The position numbers were made by a program, and so were the translations under genes. From Mangrovimicrobium sp033283265 (GTDB taxonomy: Bacteria; Pseudomonadota; Gammaproteobacteria; Pseudomonadales; Halieaceae): a DNA stretch of 64,000 nucleotides. Positions 51,055-60,319 of the stretch are shown here, in pieces (position 1 is the stretch's first letter; each line of letters opens with the position of its first letter). A model generated the notes under the pieces. The model was given only the letters and a program-made list of their open reading frames with translations, ran no database searches and had not been told where the DNA came from. The stretch covers positions 124,001-188,000 of the forward strand of contig JAWMQN010000003.1 of the NCBI GenBank assembly GCA_033283265.1, written 5' to 3'.

Positions 51055-53340
51055 TCATTCCCGGTCCGAATAGCGCCACCAGGGGGGCAACAGGTCGCGG
51101 TAGCCCCGCTGCCGGTAGCGCGGATCGATCAGCAGCGCCCGCCCCCGGTCGCTGCTGCTGCGCACCACCCGGCCGAGGGCCTGGGCCACTTTCTGCATGC
51201 CGGGATAGCGGTAGGCGAAGTCGAAGCCGTCTTCGCCGCGGGCCTCGTACCAGGCCCGCAGCTGCTCGCGCTCGTGGCCGAATTGCGGCAGGCCCACGCC
51301 GACAACCACCACACTGGTGAGCTGGTCGCCGGGCAGGTCGACCCCTTCGCCGAAGGCCCCGCCGAGGACGCAGAACGCGGCCACGTCCGCGCGCCGGGCG
51401 AGCAGCTCCAGCAGCTCGGCCCGGGCCTCGCGGCCCTGTCCCGGCGCCTGCTGCCAGAGCCGGCGGCCCGGCAGGTCGGGCACCGACCGCTCCAGGCAGG
51501 CGACAGCCTCACGCAGGTACTGGTAGGCGGGGAAATAGACGATGCAATTGCCCGGGGTGTCCTGCAGCCAGCGCCGGATGCGTGCGACCAGCGCCGGCAG
51601 GCTCGCCGCCCGCTGCTGGTAGCGGGTGTCGATGCCGGCCTCGATTTCCACCCCCAGCTGGCTGGCCTCGAAGGGCGATGCGAAGCGCCGCGCAACGCTC
51701 TCCGGCGCCATGCCCAGGGCGCGCTGCATCCACCAGTCCGGGGACAGGGTGGCGGAAAAGGCCACCAGGGCATGGCCCCTCTCATGAGCCGAGGCCAGCA
51801 GGCGGGCGGGATCGAGGCAGCGCAATTCCAGCACCAGGCTCTGCCTGGCCGCGCCGCGCTGCAGCTCGAAGCGGAAGTCGTCGCCCCAGTGCTCGGCGAC
51901 CCGCTGCCAGTGCAGGACGGCAAAGAAGAACTCCATCAACTCGGGGTGGCGGGGGCCAAAGCGGGGGTCCTCGGCCAGGGCCCGGCCCACCGCCGCGACG
52001 AAGTCCCCCAGCTGCCCGGCGAGCGCGTCGGGCAGGCTGGCGCGACTGTCCCGCTCCGGGTCGCTCCAGGCTTCCTTCTGCAGGGACAGCAAGGCGCGGT
52101 TGAGCGCATCGAGGCTGCGCTTGAGCCCCGCCGGCGCGCCCTTGCGCGAGCGCATCAACGCGGCCTTCTCCAGCCGCGCCCCGTACATGTCGCGGGCCCG
52201 CTCCGGCAGGTTGTGGGCCTCGTCCACCAGCACCGTCCAGCGCCGTCCCGGCGCGCCGATCTGCGCGCCCATGCCGGCATTGAGACTGTAGGTGTAGTGG
52301 GCGTCGGCGATCACGATATCGATCCAGGGCAGCAGGTCCTGGGCCAGCTGGTAGGGGCAGACCGTATGCTCCCGGCCGATCTGCTGCATCTGCTCGCTGT
52401 CCAGCAGGCCGACGCCCATCGCCTGCTGCATGGCCGCCGCGAGGCGGTCGTAATAGCCCCGGGCGAACAGGCAGTCGTCGCCGTGGCAGGCACTGCCGGG
52501 GGACAGGCAGACGCTGTCCTTCGCACTCAGGCTGAGACTGCTGGCGATCAGGCCCTGCCCCTGCATCTGGCGCAGGCTGTCCTCGGCGGCGCGGCGCCCG
52601 ATAGTGCGAAAGGTCACGAAAACCAGGGCGTCGTGCTTGGCCAGGCCGAGGGCCTTGAGCGCCGGGTAGAGCACTGCCGCGGTCTTGCCGATGCCGGTCG
52701 GGGCCTCCACCAGCAACTGCGCGCCGCGGACCATGCAGCGGTAGGCGAGTTCGGCGATCTCGCGCTGCCCGGGCCGGAACGCGCCGTGGGGAAAAGGCAG
52801 CGCGGCGAGGCTGGCGTCACGCCGGACGCGCCCGCGGCGCAGCAGCTGGAGCCAGTCGGCGAAGGCCGCCAGGGTCTCGTCGAGGAACTCCGCCAGCTGG
52901 GCGGCCGTGTAATGCTGGTCGAGGGCCTGCTCCTCGTCGCTGTCGATATTCAGCCAGGTCAGGCGCACCAGCAGTTCGTCGCGCCCCTCGCTGGCGGCAA
53001 TCAGCGCCGCGTAGAGGCGCGCCTGGGCCAGGTGCAGGCGGCTCACTTCCGCCGGAATCGCCGAGAACGCGGTCCGGCAGGTCTTGATCTCCTCCACCAG
53101 GCCCTGTTCCGGGTCGTAGCCATCCGCCCGTCCCTCCAGGCGCAGTACGATGCCGGCGTGCTCGTGGCGGTGGCTCACGGGGTATTCACTGCGGTAGCCC
53201 GGCGGCCGCCGCCGGTAGATGCGCCGGTGGCCCTCCATGCCCTGCTCCCCCGTCGGCGAGGGCGTGAAGCGATGGTCGATGCTGCCGCGCCGGTGGCAGA
53301 AGGCCGCCAGCTCGCGCACGCCGATGCGAAACTCATCCAT
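51055..53340 (-). CDS. DinG/Rad3-like ATP-dependent DNA helicase with Fe-S cluster
   Basis: A 761-residue superfamily 2 helicase. Walker A APTGIGKTA, DEAH box VDEAHNLPER, and cysteines in VCLSPGSACHGDDCLFARGYYD plus CPYQLAQ, which fit the [4Fe-4S] site of XPD/DinG helicases. The C-terminal motor ends with the arginine motif QALGRVVRSSSDRG. The N-terminal ~160 residues look PD-(D/E)xK-like. Its start overlaps the VRR-NUC nuclease gene by 8 bp, implying a coupled repair pair. Confidence 0.87.
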   Translation of the reverse strand: MDEFRIGVRELAAFCHRRGSIDHRFTPSPTGEQGMEGHRRIYRRRPPGYRSEYPVSHRHEHAGIVLRLEGRADGYDPEQGLVEEIKTCRTAFSAIPAEVSRLHLAQARLYAALIAASEGRDELLVRLTWLNIDSDEEQALDQHYTAAQLAEFLDETLAAFADWLQLLRRGRVRRDASLAALPFPHGAFRPGQREIAELAYRCMVRGAQLLVEAPTGIGKTAAVLYPALKALGLAKHDALVFVTFRTIGRRAAEDSLRQMQGQGLIASSLSLSAKDSVCLSPGSACHGDDCLFARGYYDRLAAAMQQAMGVGLLDSEQMQQIGREHTVCPYQLAQDLLPWIDIVIADAHYTYSLNAGMGAQIGAPGRRWTVLVDEAHNLPERARDMYGARLEKAALMRSRKGAPAGLKRSLDALNRALLSLQKEAWSDPERDSRASLPDALAGQLGDFVAAVGRALAEDPRFGPRHPELMEFFFAVLHWQRVAEHWGDDFRFELQRGAARQSLVLELRCLDPARLLASAHERGHALVAFSATLSPDWWMQRALGMAPESVARRFASPFEASQLGVEIEAGIDTRYQQRAASLPALVARIRRWLQDTPGNCIVYFPAYQYLREAVACLERSVPDLPGRRLWQQAPGQGREARAELLELLARRADVAAFCVLGGAFGEGVDLPGDQLTSVVVVGVGLPQFGHEREQLRAWYEARGEDGFDFAYRYPGMQKVAQALGRVVRSSSDRGRALLIDPRYRQRGYRDLLPPWWRYSDRE

Positions 53341-55036
53341 CGCGCCAGCTCACCTGGGCCACCGCAGCGGGAATGCCCTGCCCGGCAAAGAAACGCAGCC
53401 AGCGCTTTTGCGACTCCTGCAGTTTGTCGCCGGGGCTCTTCACCTCGATCATGCAGTAGTCGCCGGGGCCATCGCCGAGCGCCAGCAGGTCGGGAAAGCC
53501 GCGCCGGTTCTCGCCCGGGTCGAACAGCATGCGCCGCCAGATGGCGATGAGGTGCGCCGGCGGGATGACCGCGGTGGCCGCGGCCACCAGCGCTTCATCC
53601 ACCCGCCGCCAGTCGGTCCAGCGGCACTGGTAGTCCCGATACTTGCGGCAGGCATGGAGCAGCTCGCCAGGCAGGTCGCCGCCCGCCAGGGCCTGCAAGC
53701 GTGCCTCCAGCGCTGCCTCGCGGCGCTCACAGAAAGCCTTTTCGTACATATCCAGGGGCGCCGCCTGGAAGGGATTGGCGAATGCCCCGGGCAGTGCGGC
53801 GAAGATTTCCTCCCAGAACGCCAGGCCGAACAGGGTATTCATCAGGGCGTTCTCCACGTAGTGGACACTCTGCCATTGCGACGCGAGCCGGGCCGCAGCG
53901 GCCAGCTCCACGCGCTCGTCACCGGTGGGCAGCTGGAGATCGAGCAGGGAGAAATTGTCCCGCTGGCGCCGCGTGCGCGGCAGGTCGAGACGCCGGCGCA
54001 GGCGATATTCGATGCGCGCCATCGCGTCGCGCTCCTCCTCGCACAGGGGTTGGGCCAGCGCGGTTTCCACCAGCCCGAGGGCCTCCGCCTCCCGGCCGAG
54101 GCGTTCCAGCACCCGCGCGGCGCGTTCGCGGGCCGGGTGGGTGGCGCTCTGCTGATAAAGCTGCAGGGCGAGGTCCTCCTCACCCTCGCGCTCGAGCTGC
54201 CGCGCCAGCCGGTTGCACAGCCGGTCCCGGCGCCGTGCGCTGCTCGGATGGCTGGCCGGGGCCGCAGCCAGCAGGCGGGCCAGTTCACTCAGGGCAGGGG
54301 CCTGCTCCTGCCCGACTGCCTCGCCACCAGCCTCGACGCACTGCCACCAGAGATCTGCCATGCCGGCAAAAAGCAGGTATTCCTCCACCGCCTCGCGGCA
54401 GGAAAACAGGCGCTGTGAGCGATCCAGCCGGTAGGGGTAATAGCGGGCCACGCCCAGGTCGCTGAGGACGAAGTCGGTCAGGCCCTGGCGCCGGTTGCCG
54501 AAGAACAGGAGTTCGAACAGCGCCACAACCTCGAGGCCGGCGGGGGCGACGATGCGGGCGCCATCGAGTGCCGCCAGTGTCGTGCACAATGCAAGCTCGC
54601 TGTCCCCCCGCGCCTCGATTTGCCGCAGGAGATCGTCCTTGCGCCCGGGGGCCAGGGCGAAGGCGCGCATGAGTTCCTGCCGGGTGCACAGCTGGCCGAG
54701 GGCCTGGCTGTCCAGTTCGCTGGCCTCGATGAGCAGCCCGGCGGCGAGCAGCTGGTCCAGCGCCGGGGCACAGGGGCCGATTTCGGCGTAGTCCAGCCGC
54801 GCCTCGCGGAACCAGGGCCCCACTCGCGACACCAAGCGCACGTAGAGGCACTGGGCAGGCCGGTCCAGTTCCCGCCAGGCGCCGAGGAAGTGCAGTTCAT
54901 CCGCGCTCAGCAGGTCGCCGTACTGGCTCTCCACCGTATCCAGCAGGCGCGCGAAATTGTCCCGGTAGTAGTGGGGAGGAAGTTCCGGCGTTGCGGGCGT
55001 GGCGGCGGCTGGCATGGTCCGGGCATTATCCCGCAT
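53333..55036 (-). CDS. FAN1-like VRR-NUC domain nuclease
   Basis: A 567-residue protein; the start may be ATG 55036 or ATG 55015. The C-terminus carries the PD-(D/E)xK VRR-NUC site: GFPDLLAL followed by YCMIEVKSPGDKLQESQKRWL. The long N-terminal part, including YLRLVSR-like helices and TPR-like repeats, matches bacterial FAN1 homologues. In vitro FAN1 enzymes cut 5' flaps and unhook interstrand crosslinks. Directly upstream of, and overlapping, the DinG-like helicase. Confidence 0.87.
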   Translation of the reverse strand: MRDNARTMPAAATPATPELPPHYYRDNFARLLDTVESQYGDLLSADELHFLGAWRELDRPAQCLYVRLVSRVGPWFREARLDYAEIGPCAPALDQLLAAGLLIEASELDSQALGQLCTRQELMRAFALAPGRKDDLLRQIEARGDSELALCTTLAALDGARIVAPAGLEVVALFELLFFGNRRQGLTDFVLSDLGVARYYPYRLDRSQRLFSCREAVEEYLLFAGMADLWWQCVEAGGEAVGQEQAPALSELARLLAAAPASHPSSARRRDRLCNRLARQLEREGEEDLALQLYQQSATHPARERAARVLERLGREAEALGLVETALAQPLCEEERDAMARIEYRLRRRLDLPRTRRQRDNFSLLDLQLPTGDERVELAAAARLASQWQSVHYVENALMNTLFGLAFWEEIFAALPGAFANPFQAAPLDMYEKAFCERREAALEARLQALAGGDLPGELLHACRKYRDYQCRWTDWRRVDEALVAAATAVIPPAHLIAIWRRMLFDPGENRRGFPDLLALGDGPGDYCMIEVKSPGDKLQESQKRWLRFFAGQGIPAAVAQVSWRDG

Positions 55037-55136
55037 CCGCCGCGGCGGCGCCTATGGCCTCAGCGATAGTGGCGCAAATCCCGGCGGCCTCAATCCTGTA
55101 GCGGCCTGCATCTGTACCGCATCGGGGAATTGGGGC

Positions 55137-56645
55137 ATGCTGGCACCTGAGCCAAAACGGAATGCCATCGCAGTGACTTCTCACCCGCCGGGCCACAGGC
55201 GCCTGACCCCGCTCCTCGCATTCACCCCGATCGCTTTCCTGGTCACCCTGCTCGCCGCTTCCGTCTACCTGTTCGGCTCGGACTCCTCCTACGGCGCCAA
55301 CCAGATCGCCCTGATCCTCGCCACCTGCGTCGCCGGGCTGGTGGGCCGGCGTCTCGGGCTCTACTGGCAGCAGGTGCAGGAGGGCATCATCCACGGTATT
55401 GCCGTGGGCCTGGGGCCGGTGCTGATCCTGCTCGCGGTGGGCATGCTGATCGGCACCTGGATTCTCGCCGGTACCGTCCCGGCGATGATCTACTACGGTG
55501 TCGAGGTGCTGAACCCGCGCTTTTTCTACGCCGCGAGCGCGCTGATCTGCGCCATCGTCTCGATCAGTATCGGCAGTTCCTGGACCGTCGCCGGCACCAT
55601 GGGCATCGGCCTGATGGGGATCGCCGGCAGTTTCGGCCTCTCGCCGGTGATCACCGCCGGGGCGATAATCTCCGGCGCCTACTTCGGCGACAAGCTCTCG
55701 CCGCTCTCGGACACCACCAACCTCGCCTCGGCGGCCACCGGCGTGGACCTCTTCGACCACATTCGCCACATGCTCTGGACCACCCTGCCCGGCTTCGTCA
55801 TCGCCCTCCTTATATATGTGCTGCTGGGCCTGGGCACGAGCGCGGGCGCGCCGCCGGAGGAGATCACCGCCCTGCAGGCGGAGATTCGCGAGCAGTTCCA
55901 CATCGGCCTGCACCTGCTGCTGCCGCTGGCGGTGATGTTGTTCCTGGTCTACCGGCGCACCCCGGCCTTTCCCGCCATCGTGCTCAGCGCGCTGGTGGGC
56001 GCGCTGTTTGCCCTGGTCTTCCAGCCGCAGCAGGTACTGATGGTCGCCGGTGACGGCGCCGCCGGTGCCATGGGCCTGTTGAAGGGTATCTGGATGGCGC
56101 TGGCCAGCGGCTACGTGGCCAACAGCGGCAATGACTTCCTCGATGCCCTGCTCAGCAAGGGCGGCATGGGCAGCATGCTGAATACGGTGTGGCTGATCCT
56201 CTGCGCCCTTGGCTTCGGCGGCGCGCTGGAGCGCACCGGGATACTCGACCACCTGCTGGAGATGGCCCTGCGCAGGGTGCGCAGCACCGGCTCGCTGGTC
56301 GCCACCACTGTCGCCACCTGCTTCGGCACCAATGTGCTGGCCGCGGACCAGTTCATCGCGGTGGCGCTGCCGGGGCGGATGTACCGCAGCGCCTACACCG
56401 AGCGCGGCCTCTCCCCGCTCAACCTGTCGCGCACGCTGGAGGACTCGGCCACCCTGACCTCGGCGCTGATTCCCTGGAATACCTGCGGCGCCTACATGGC
56501 GGCGACCCTGGGCGTGGCGACCTTCTCCTACGCCCCCTTCGCCTTCTTCAACCTGCTCTGCCCGCTGATCGCCATCTGCTACGGCTTCTTCAACTTTGCC
56601 CTGAAGCCGCTCGAGGAGACGATTCCGGTCGCGGCCCAGGCCTGA
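55137..56645 (+). CDS. nhaC: NhaC-family Na+/H+ antiporter
   Basis: About 502 aa from ATG 55137 (GTG 55173 is the alternative), with about 12 membrane helices. SSWTVAGTMGIGLMGIAGSFG, GAIISGAYFGDKLSPLSDTTNLA and the late LEDSATLTSALIPWNTCGAYMA are characteristic of NhaC antiporters. It exports Na+ in exchange for protons, fitting a marine host. Convergent with epmA, with 3 bp between the stop codons. Confidence 0.9.
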   Translation: MLAPEPKRNAIAVTSHPPGHRRLTPLLAFTPIAFLVTLLAASVYLFGSDSSYGANQIALILATCVAGLVGRRLGLYWQQVQEGIIHGIAVGLGPVLILLAVGMLIGTWILAGTVPAMIYYGVEVLNPRFFYAASALICAIVSISIGSSWTVAGTMGIGLMGIAGSFGLSPVITAGAIISGAYFGDKLSPLSDTTNLASAATGVDLFDHIRHMLWTTLPGFVIALLIYVLLGLGTSAGAPPEEITALQAEIREQFHIGLHLLLPLAVMLFLVYRRTPAFPAIVLSALVGALFALVFQPQQVLMVAGDGAAGAMGLLKGIWMALASGYVANSGNDFLDALLSKGGMGSMLNTVWLILCALGFGGALERTGILDHLLEMALRRVRSTGSLVATTVATCFGTNVLAADQFIAVALPGRMYRSAYTERGLSPLNLSRTLEDSATLTSALIPWNTCGAYMAATLGVATFSYAPFAFFNLLCPLIAICYGFFNFALKPLEETIPVAAQA

Positions 56646-56648
56646 GCC

Positions 56649-57599
56649 CTAGCAGCGCGACCAGTCGAAGGCCAGCACGTCGCGGATGTCCGAACCGCCC
56701 AGAGCGAGCATCAGCAGGCGGTCGAAACCCAGCGCCACCCCGCAGCAGTCGGGCAGCGACGCCAGCGCGGCCAGCAGGCGCTCGTCCGCCGGCCGCTCGG
56801 GCTGACCGGCCTCGCGGCGGGCCAGGTTGTCGGCCTCGAAGCGGCGCCTCTGCTCGGCGGCATCGGCGAGTTCGTGGTAGCCGTTGGCCAGTTCGAGGCC
56901 ATCGACATAGAGTTCGAAGCGGCGCGCCACCTGCACACCATCCTCGGATTCGACCCGGGCCAGCGCGGCCTGGGAGGCAGGGTAATCGTAGACGAAACAC
57001 AGTCCGCGGCCGGCCAGCCGCGGCTCGACCAGGTGGGACATCAGCAGGTCGAGCCAGAGGTCGCGACCACCCTCCATCGCACCGACATCCAGCTGGCTGC
57101 GGGCCAGGGCCGCCAGCTCGGCAGTATCCGCCAGCAGCGGGTCGAGGCCCAGCTCGCGCTGGAACAGGGCGCGGTAGCTGATGAACTCCAGCGCGCGCTG
57201 GCCGATGCTGGCCTGCACCAGGTCCGCCACCTCCTGCATCAGCGCCGCCAGGCTGAAGCCCGGCCGGTACCACTCCAGCATGGAGAATTCGGGGTTGTGG
57301 CGGCGGCCCGCCTCGCCGTCGCGGAAGGCGCGGGCGATCTGGAAGATCGGCCCGCTGCCGCTGGCGAGCAGGCGTTTCATGGCGTATTCGGGGGAGCTTT
57401 GCAGGTAGCGTGTGCGGCCCAGCGATGCGCCGTGCTCCACCAGCAGGTTCTCGATGGCCGGGTCGCTGACGCCGGCCTCGCAGAGCAGGGGGGTCTCCAC
57501 TTCGAGAACTCCGCGGTCGTGGAAAAAGCCGCGCACCTGCCGCAGCAGGTCGGCCCGCGCCCGGAGGGTCTCCGGGCTGCAGGAAGCTCGCCAGGTCAT
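56649..57599 (-). CDS. epmA: EF-P-(R)-beta-lysine ligase
   Basis: ATG 57599 gives 316 aa, near the family length of about 325. It is a truncated class II lysyl-tRNA synthetase fold lacking the anticodon domain: GVLEVETPLL (motif 1), FRDGEAGRRHNPEFSMLEWYRPG (motif 2) and GVALGFDRLLMLALG (motif 3). EpmA attaches beta-lysine to Lys34 of EF-P. It starts 16 bp after efp; epmB, which makes the beta-lysine, is not adjacent. Confidence 0.9.
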   Translation of the reverse strand: MTWRASCSPETLRARADLLRQVRGFFHDRGVLEVETPLLCEAGVSDPAIENLLVEHGASLGRTRYLQSSPEYAMKRLLASGSGPIFQIARAFRDGEAGRRHNPEFSMLEWYRPGFSLAALMQEVADLVQASIGQRALEFISYRALFQRELGLDPLLADTAELAALARSQLDVGAMEGGRDLWLDLLMSHLVEPRLAGRGLCFVYDYPASQAALARVESEDGVQVARRFELYVDGLELANGYHELADAAEQRRRFEADNLARREAGQPERPADERLLAALASLPDCCGVALGFDRLLMLALGGSDIRDVLAFDWSRC

Positions 57600-57615
57600 C
57601 GGCGAGGGGCGCGGG

Positions 57616-58188
57616 TCAGGACTTGCCGACGCGGTTCTGGTACTCGCCGGTGCGGGTGTCGACGCGGATGACTTCACCGGTAGTGATGAACAACGGCACC
57701 TTGACCACGGCACCGGTGCTCAGGGTTGCCGGCTTGCTGCCGCCCTGGGCAGTATCGCCCTTCAGGCCGGGGTCGGTCTCGATGATTTCCAGCTCGACGA
57801 AGTTCGGCGGGGTGACCGAGAGCGGCGCGCCGTTGTACAGGGTGATCACGCACTCGTCCTGCTCTTTCAGCCACAGGTGGGCGTCGCCCACTGCCTTGGC
57901 GTCGGCCTGGAACTGCTCGAAGGTGTCCGGCTCCATGAAGTGCCAGAACTCGCCGTCGTTGTAGAGGTACTGCATGTCGCGGTCCACCACGTCGGCGCCC
58001 TCCAGGCTCTCGCCGGAGCGGAAGGTACGCTCCCAGACCCGCCCGCTGTTGAGGTTGCGCAGCTTGACCCGGTTGAAGGCCTGGCCCTTGCCGGGTTTGA
58101 CGAATTCATTGTCGAGGATGCTGCAGGGCTCGCCGTCGAGCATGACTTTGAGGCCGCCGCGGAATTCGTTGGTTGAGTAAGTTGCCAT
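57616..58188 (-). CDS. efp: Translation elongation factor P
   Basis: A 190-residue protein with three beta domains. FVKPGKGQAFNRVKLRNL places the modified Lys34 in the conserved PGKGQA loop, and GLKGDTAQGGSKPATLSTGA is typical of the C-terminal domain. EF-P relieves ribosome stalling at polyproline. Cotranscribed with epmA, its modifying enzyme. Confidence 0.95.
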   Translation of the reverse strand: MATYSTNEFRGGLKVMLDGEPCSILDNEFVKPGKGQAFNRVKLRNLNSGRVWERTFRSGESLEGADVVDRDMQYLYNDGEFWHFMEPDTFEQFQADAKAVGDAHLWLKEQDECVITLYNGAPLSVTPPNFVELEIIETDPGLKGDTAQGGSKPATLSTGAVVKVPLFITTGEVIRVDTRTGEYQNRVGKS

Positions 58189-58328
58189 GGTTCGATGATC
58201 CGGTATTTAAAACGGCGCACATGATACCTCAGCGGCCGGGCGTTGGGGAGTTCGCCGCAGGCTGTGGTCAGGGGGTACAAATAGGCTAATCTTCAAGCTG
58301 AGACAAGACTTCCAGAGGCAGTTGCAAC

Positions 58329-60170
58329 ATGGGTTGGGGAACGCTGTTCGACATCGCTTTACCCAGGCAGGACCTGTCGCAGTTCAACCACTTCCCGCCC
58401 GGGGCGGAGGACGCGCGCGCCTGGGCCACCCAGCTGCCGGTCACCAATATTCGCGCCGTTTCGGCCCAGCTGCTGGCCGCCCTCGGCGACCTCAACCGCT
58501 ACCCGCTGCGTCCCGAGGATCGCGCCGATATCCTCGAGAGCCTCGCCGATTACCTGCGGGTCACCCTCACCAACCTGACCCGGCGCTTCCTCAACCAGCC
58601 GCTGGTCATGCCGCCGGAACCCCAGCGCCTGGCGGAGCGGGCGGAGAGCCTGCTCGCCCAGATGCAGACCGCCTACACCATCGTCGCGCTGGAAACCCAC
58701 CGCAGCCACGAGCATATCCGCGATCGCAACCCGGCCCGCCTGCTCGGCGAGGCCCTCTACCAGGCGATCATCTGCGCCGGGCGCAGAATCCTGCTGGCCC
58801 TGCAGCTGCACCGGCCGACGCCGATCGGCAGCTGGCTGTCCCTGCACCGGCTCTACGCCCTGGCCGAGTGGCAGGATCTCGCCGACCTCGTCATCCAGCA
58901 GACCGGCGACACCAACCACTCGATCAAGTCCGCCTACCTGCAGGCCCTGCTGCTCGGCTGCAGCAAGCCCAACCAGCTCCTGCAGTCGGACCTCGAGGCG
59001 GTCTACCGCGCGCTGGGCGAGTGGCACACCGGGGTCGAGATCGGCCCGGCGGGGGAATTTGCCGGCCTGTTCTCGGTCGACCTGGGCAGCGACCAGCCGG
59101 CGGTGTACAGCGCGCTCTACGGCGAGGCCGGCGGCAACCACCGGCGGGTGATCAACTGCGAGGCCCTGGTGCACAAGCTGCGCGCGCTGCGCGACCCCGA
59201 GGGAGGCTACGAGGGCCAGGGGGTGCGGCTCGAATGCGGCCTGCAGTTGCCGGATGCGATGCTCGCCCACCTGATCGAGTCCCTCGGCAGCATGAGCATG
59301 CGCACCTTCAAGCGCATCAATGAAGACGCACCGGTGCTGGTCAGCATCGGCATCAGCGGCGCCCACTACCACGCCGCCGGGGAGCAGAGCTTCCAGCAGC
59401 TGCTCTACGGTCGCGACAACCGCCCGGAACTCTTCGCCAGCGCCGATAGCCACCCCTTCTCGCCCACCACCCGCAGCAGCGATATCTGGGACAGCGGCAA
59501 CCCCGGCGCCCGCTTCGACCGCGGCAGCCACGGCGGCCACGGCGGCCGGCCGGAAGTCGAGTTGAGCCACAACATCGAGCTGGATATTTTCACCCGCAGC
59601 ATCATCGAGGAGCTGGAGCTACCGCCGACCGAGCACGAGGTGCCGGTGCACCGGGTGCGCCAGCGCAATGCCAGCCCCGGGGGCTACTGCCTCGAGTGGG
59701 AGGCGGGCCTGGCCGAGGACATCCGCAGCGGAGAACTGCTGAGCATCCAGGAAAATCCCCGCGCCAGCTGGTCGATCGCCACCGTACGCTGGATCAGCCG
59801 CCTGGAAAATTCCCGCACCCTGGTCGGGGTGGAGCTGCTCAGCCCGCGGGCGACGGCCTGCGGCGTGCAGCAGTGGCAGAAGGTCGGCGCCAGCCGCGCG
59901 CCGCAACGCGGCCTGCTGTTGCCGGAGATCAACCTGATCGGCCAGCCGCAGACCCTGGTCACCCCGCGCACCGGCTTTCGCGAGGGCACCAAGGTCAGCC
60001 TGCTGCGGCACGGCGAGGTGCGCCACGTGCAACTGCAGCGCCAGCTGTCGGCCACCGCCAGCTTCGCCCAGTTCGAGTTCCGCGATATCCGCCGGCTGGA
60101 CGAGGTGCTGGCCGACAACCGGCGGCGGCCGCTGGATTCCATCTACGATTCGGTGTGGAGCAATATCTAG
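58329..60170 (+). CDS. Large cytoplasmic protein, possible PilZ-like C-terminus, function unknown
   Basis: A 613-residue protein without signal peptide or membrane helix. The first ~320 residues are mainly helical (RAVSAQLLAALGDLNRYPL, RLAERAESLLAQMQTAYTIVAL), followed by a Gly/His-rich linker (FDRGSHGGHGGRPE) and a beta-rich C-terminal part with RVRQRNASPGGYCLEWE and later TLVGVELLSPRA. The RxxxR and NxSxGG elements recall PilZ c-di-GMP-binding domains but are closer together than in canonical PilZ. Comparable genes occur near serB in pseudomonads. I do not assign a function. Confidence 0.7.
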   Translation: MGWGTLFDIALPRQDLSQFNHFPPGAEDARAWATQLPVTNIRAVSAQLLAALGDLNRYPLRPEDRADILESLADYLRVTLTNLTRRFLNQPLVMPPEPQRLAERAESLLAQMQTAYTIVALETHRSHEHIRDRNPARLLGEALYQAIICAGRRILLALQLHRPTPIGSWLSLHRLYALAEWQDLADLVIQQTGDTNHSIKSAYLQALLLGCSKPNQLLQSDLEAVYRALGEWHTGVEIGPAGEFAGLFSVDLGSDQPAVYSALYGEAGGNHRRVINCEALVHKLRALRDPEGGYEGQGVRLECGLQLPDAMLAHLIESLGSMSMRTFKRINEDAPVLVSIGISGAHYHAAGEQSFQQLLYGRDNRPELFASADSHPFSPTTRSSDIWDSGNPGARFDRGSHGGHGGRPEVELSHNIELDIFTRSIIEELELPPTEHEVPVHRVRQRNASPGGYCLEWEAGLAEDIRSGELLSIQENPRASWSIATVRWISRLENSRTLVGVELLSPRATACGVQQWQKVGASRAPQRGLLLPEINLIGQPQTLVTPRTGFREGTKVSLLRHGEVRHVQLQRQLSATASFAQFEFRDIRRLDEVLADNRRRPLDSIYDSVWSNI

Positions 60171-60193
60171 CCGGAGCGGCTGGCGAAATCTAC

Positions 60194-60319
60194 GAGGTCG
60201 GACTCGCTCTGAACGGGGTCAGAGTCACGACTCTGACCCCAGGCCGTGCGAGTCCGACCTCCGACAGTGCTGGAGCCGCTCTGACCCCAGGCCGTGCGAG
60301 TCCGACCTCCGACAGTGCT
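60194..60319. repeat. REP-like palindrome with nested inverted and tandem repeats
   Basis: The 26-bp palindrome (60215-60240, centre AC) is flanked by GAGGTCGGACTCGC (60194-60207) and its inverted copy (60248-60261). A 41-bp unit starting CTCTGACCCCAGGCC is repeated at 60231-60271 and 60279-60319 (period 48), the second copy reaching into the serB stop codon. It again lies between convergent genes. Confidence 0.85.
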
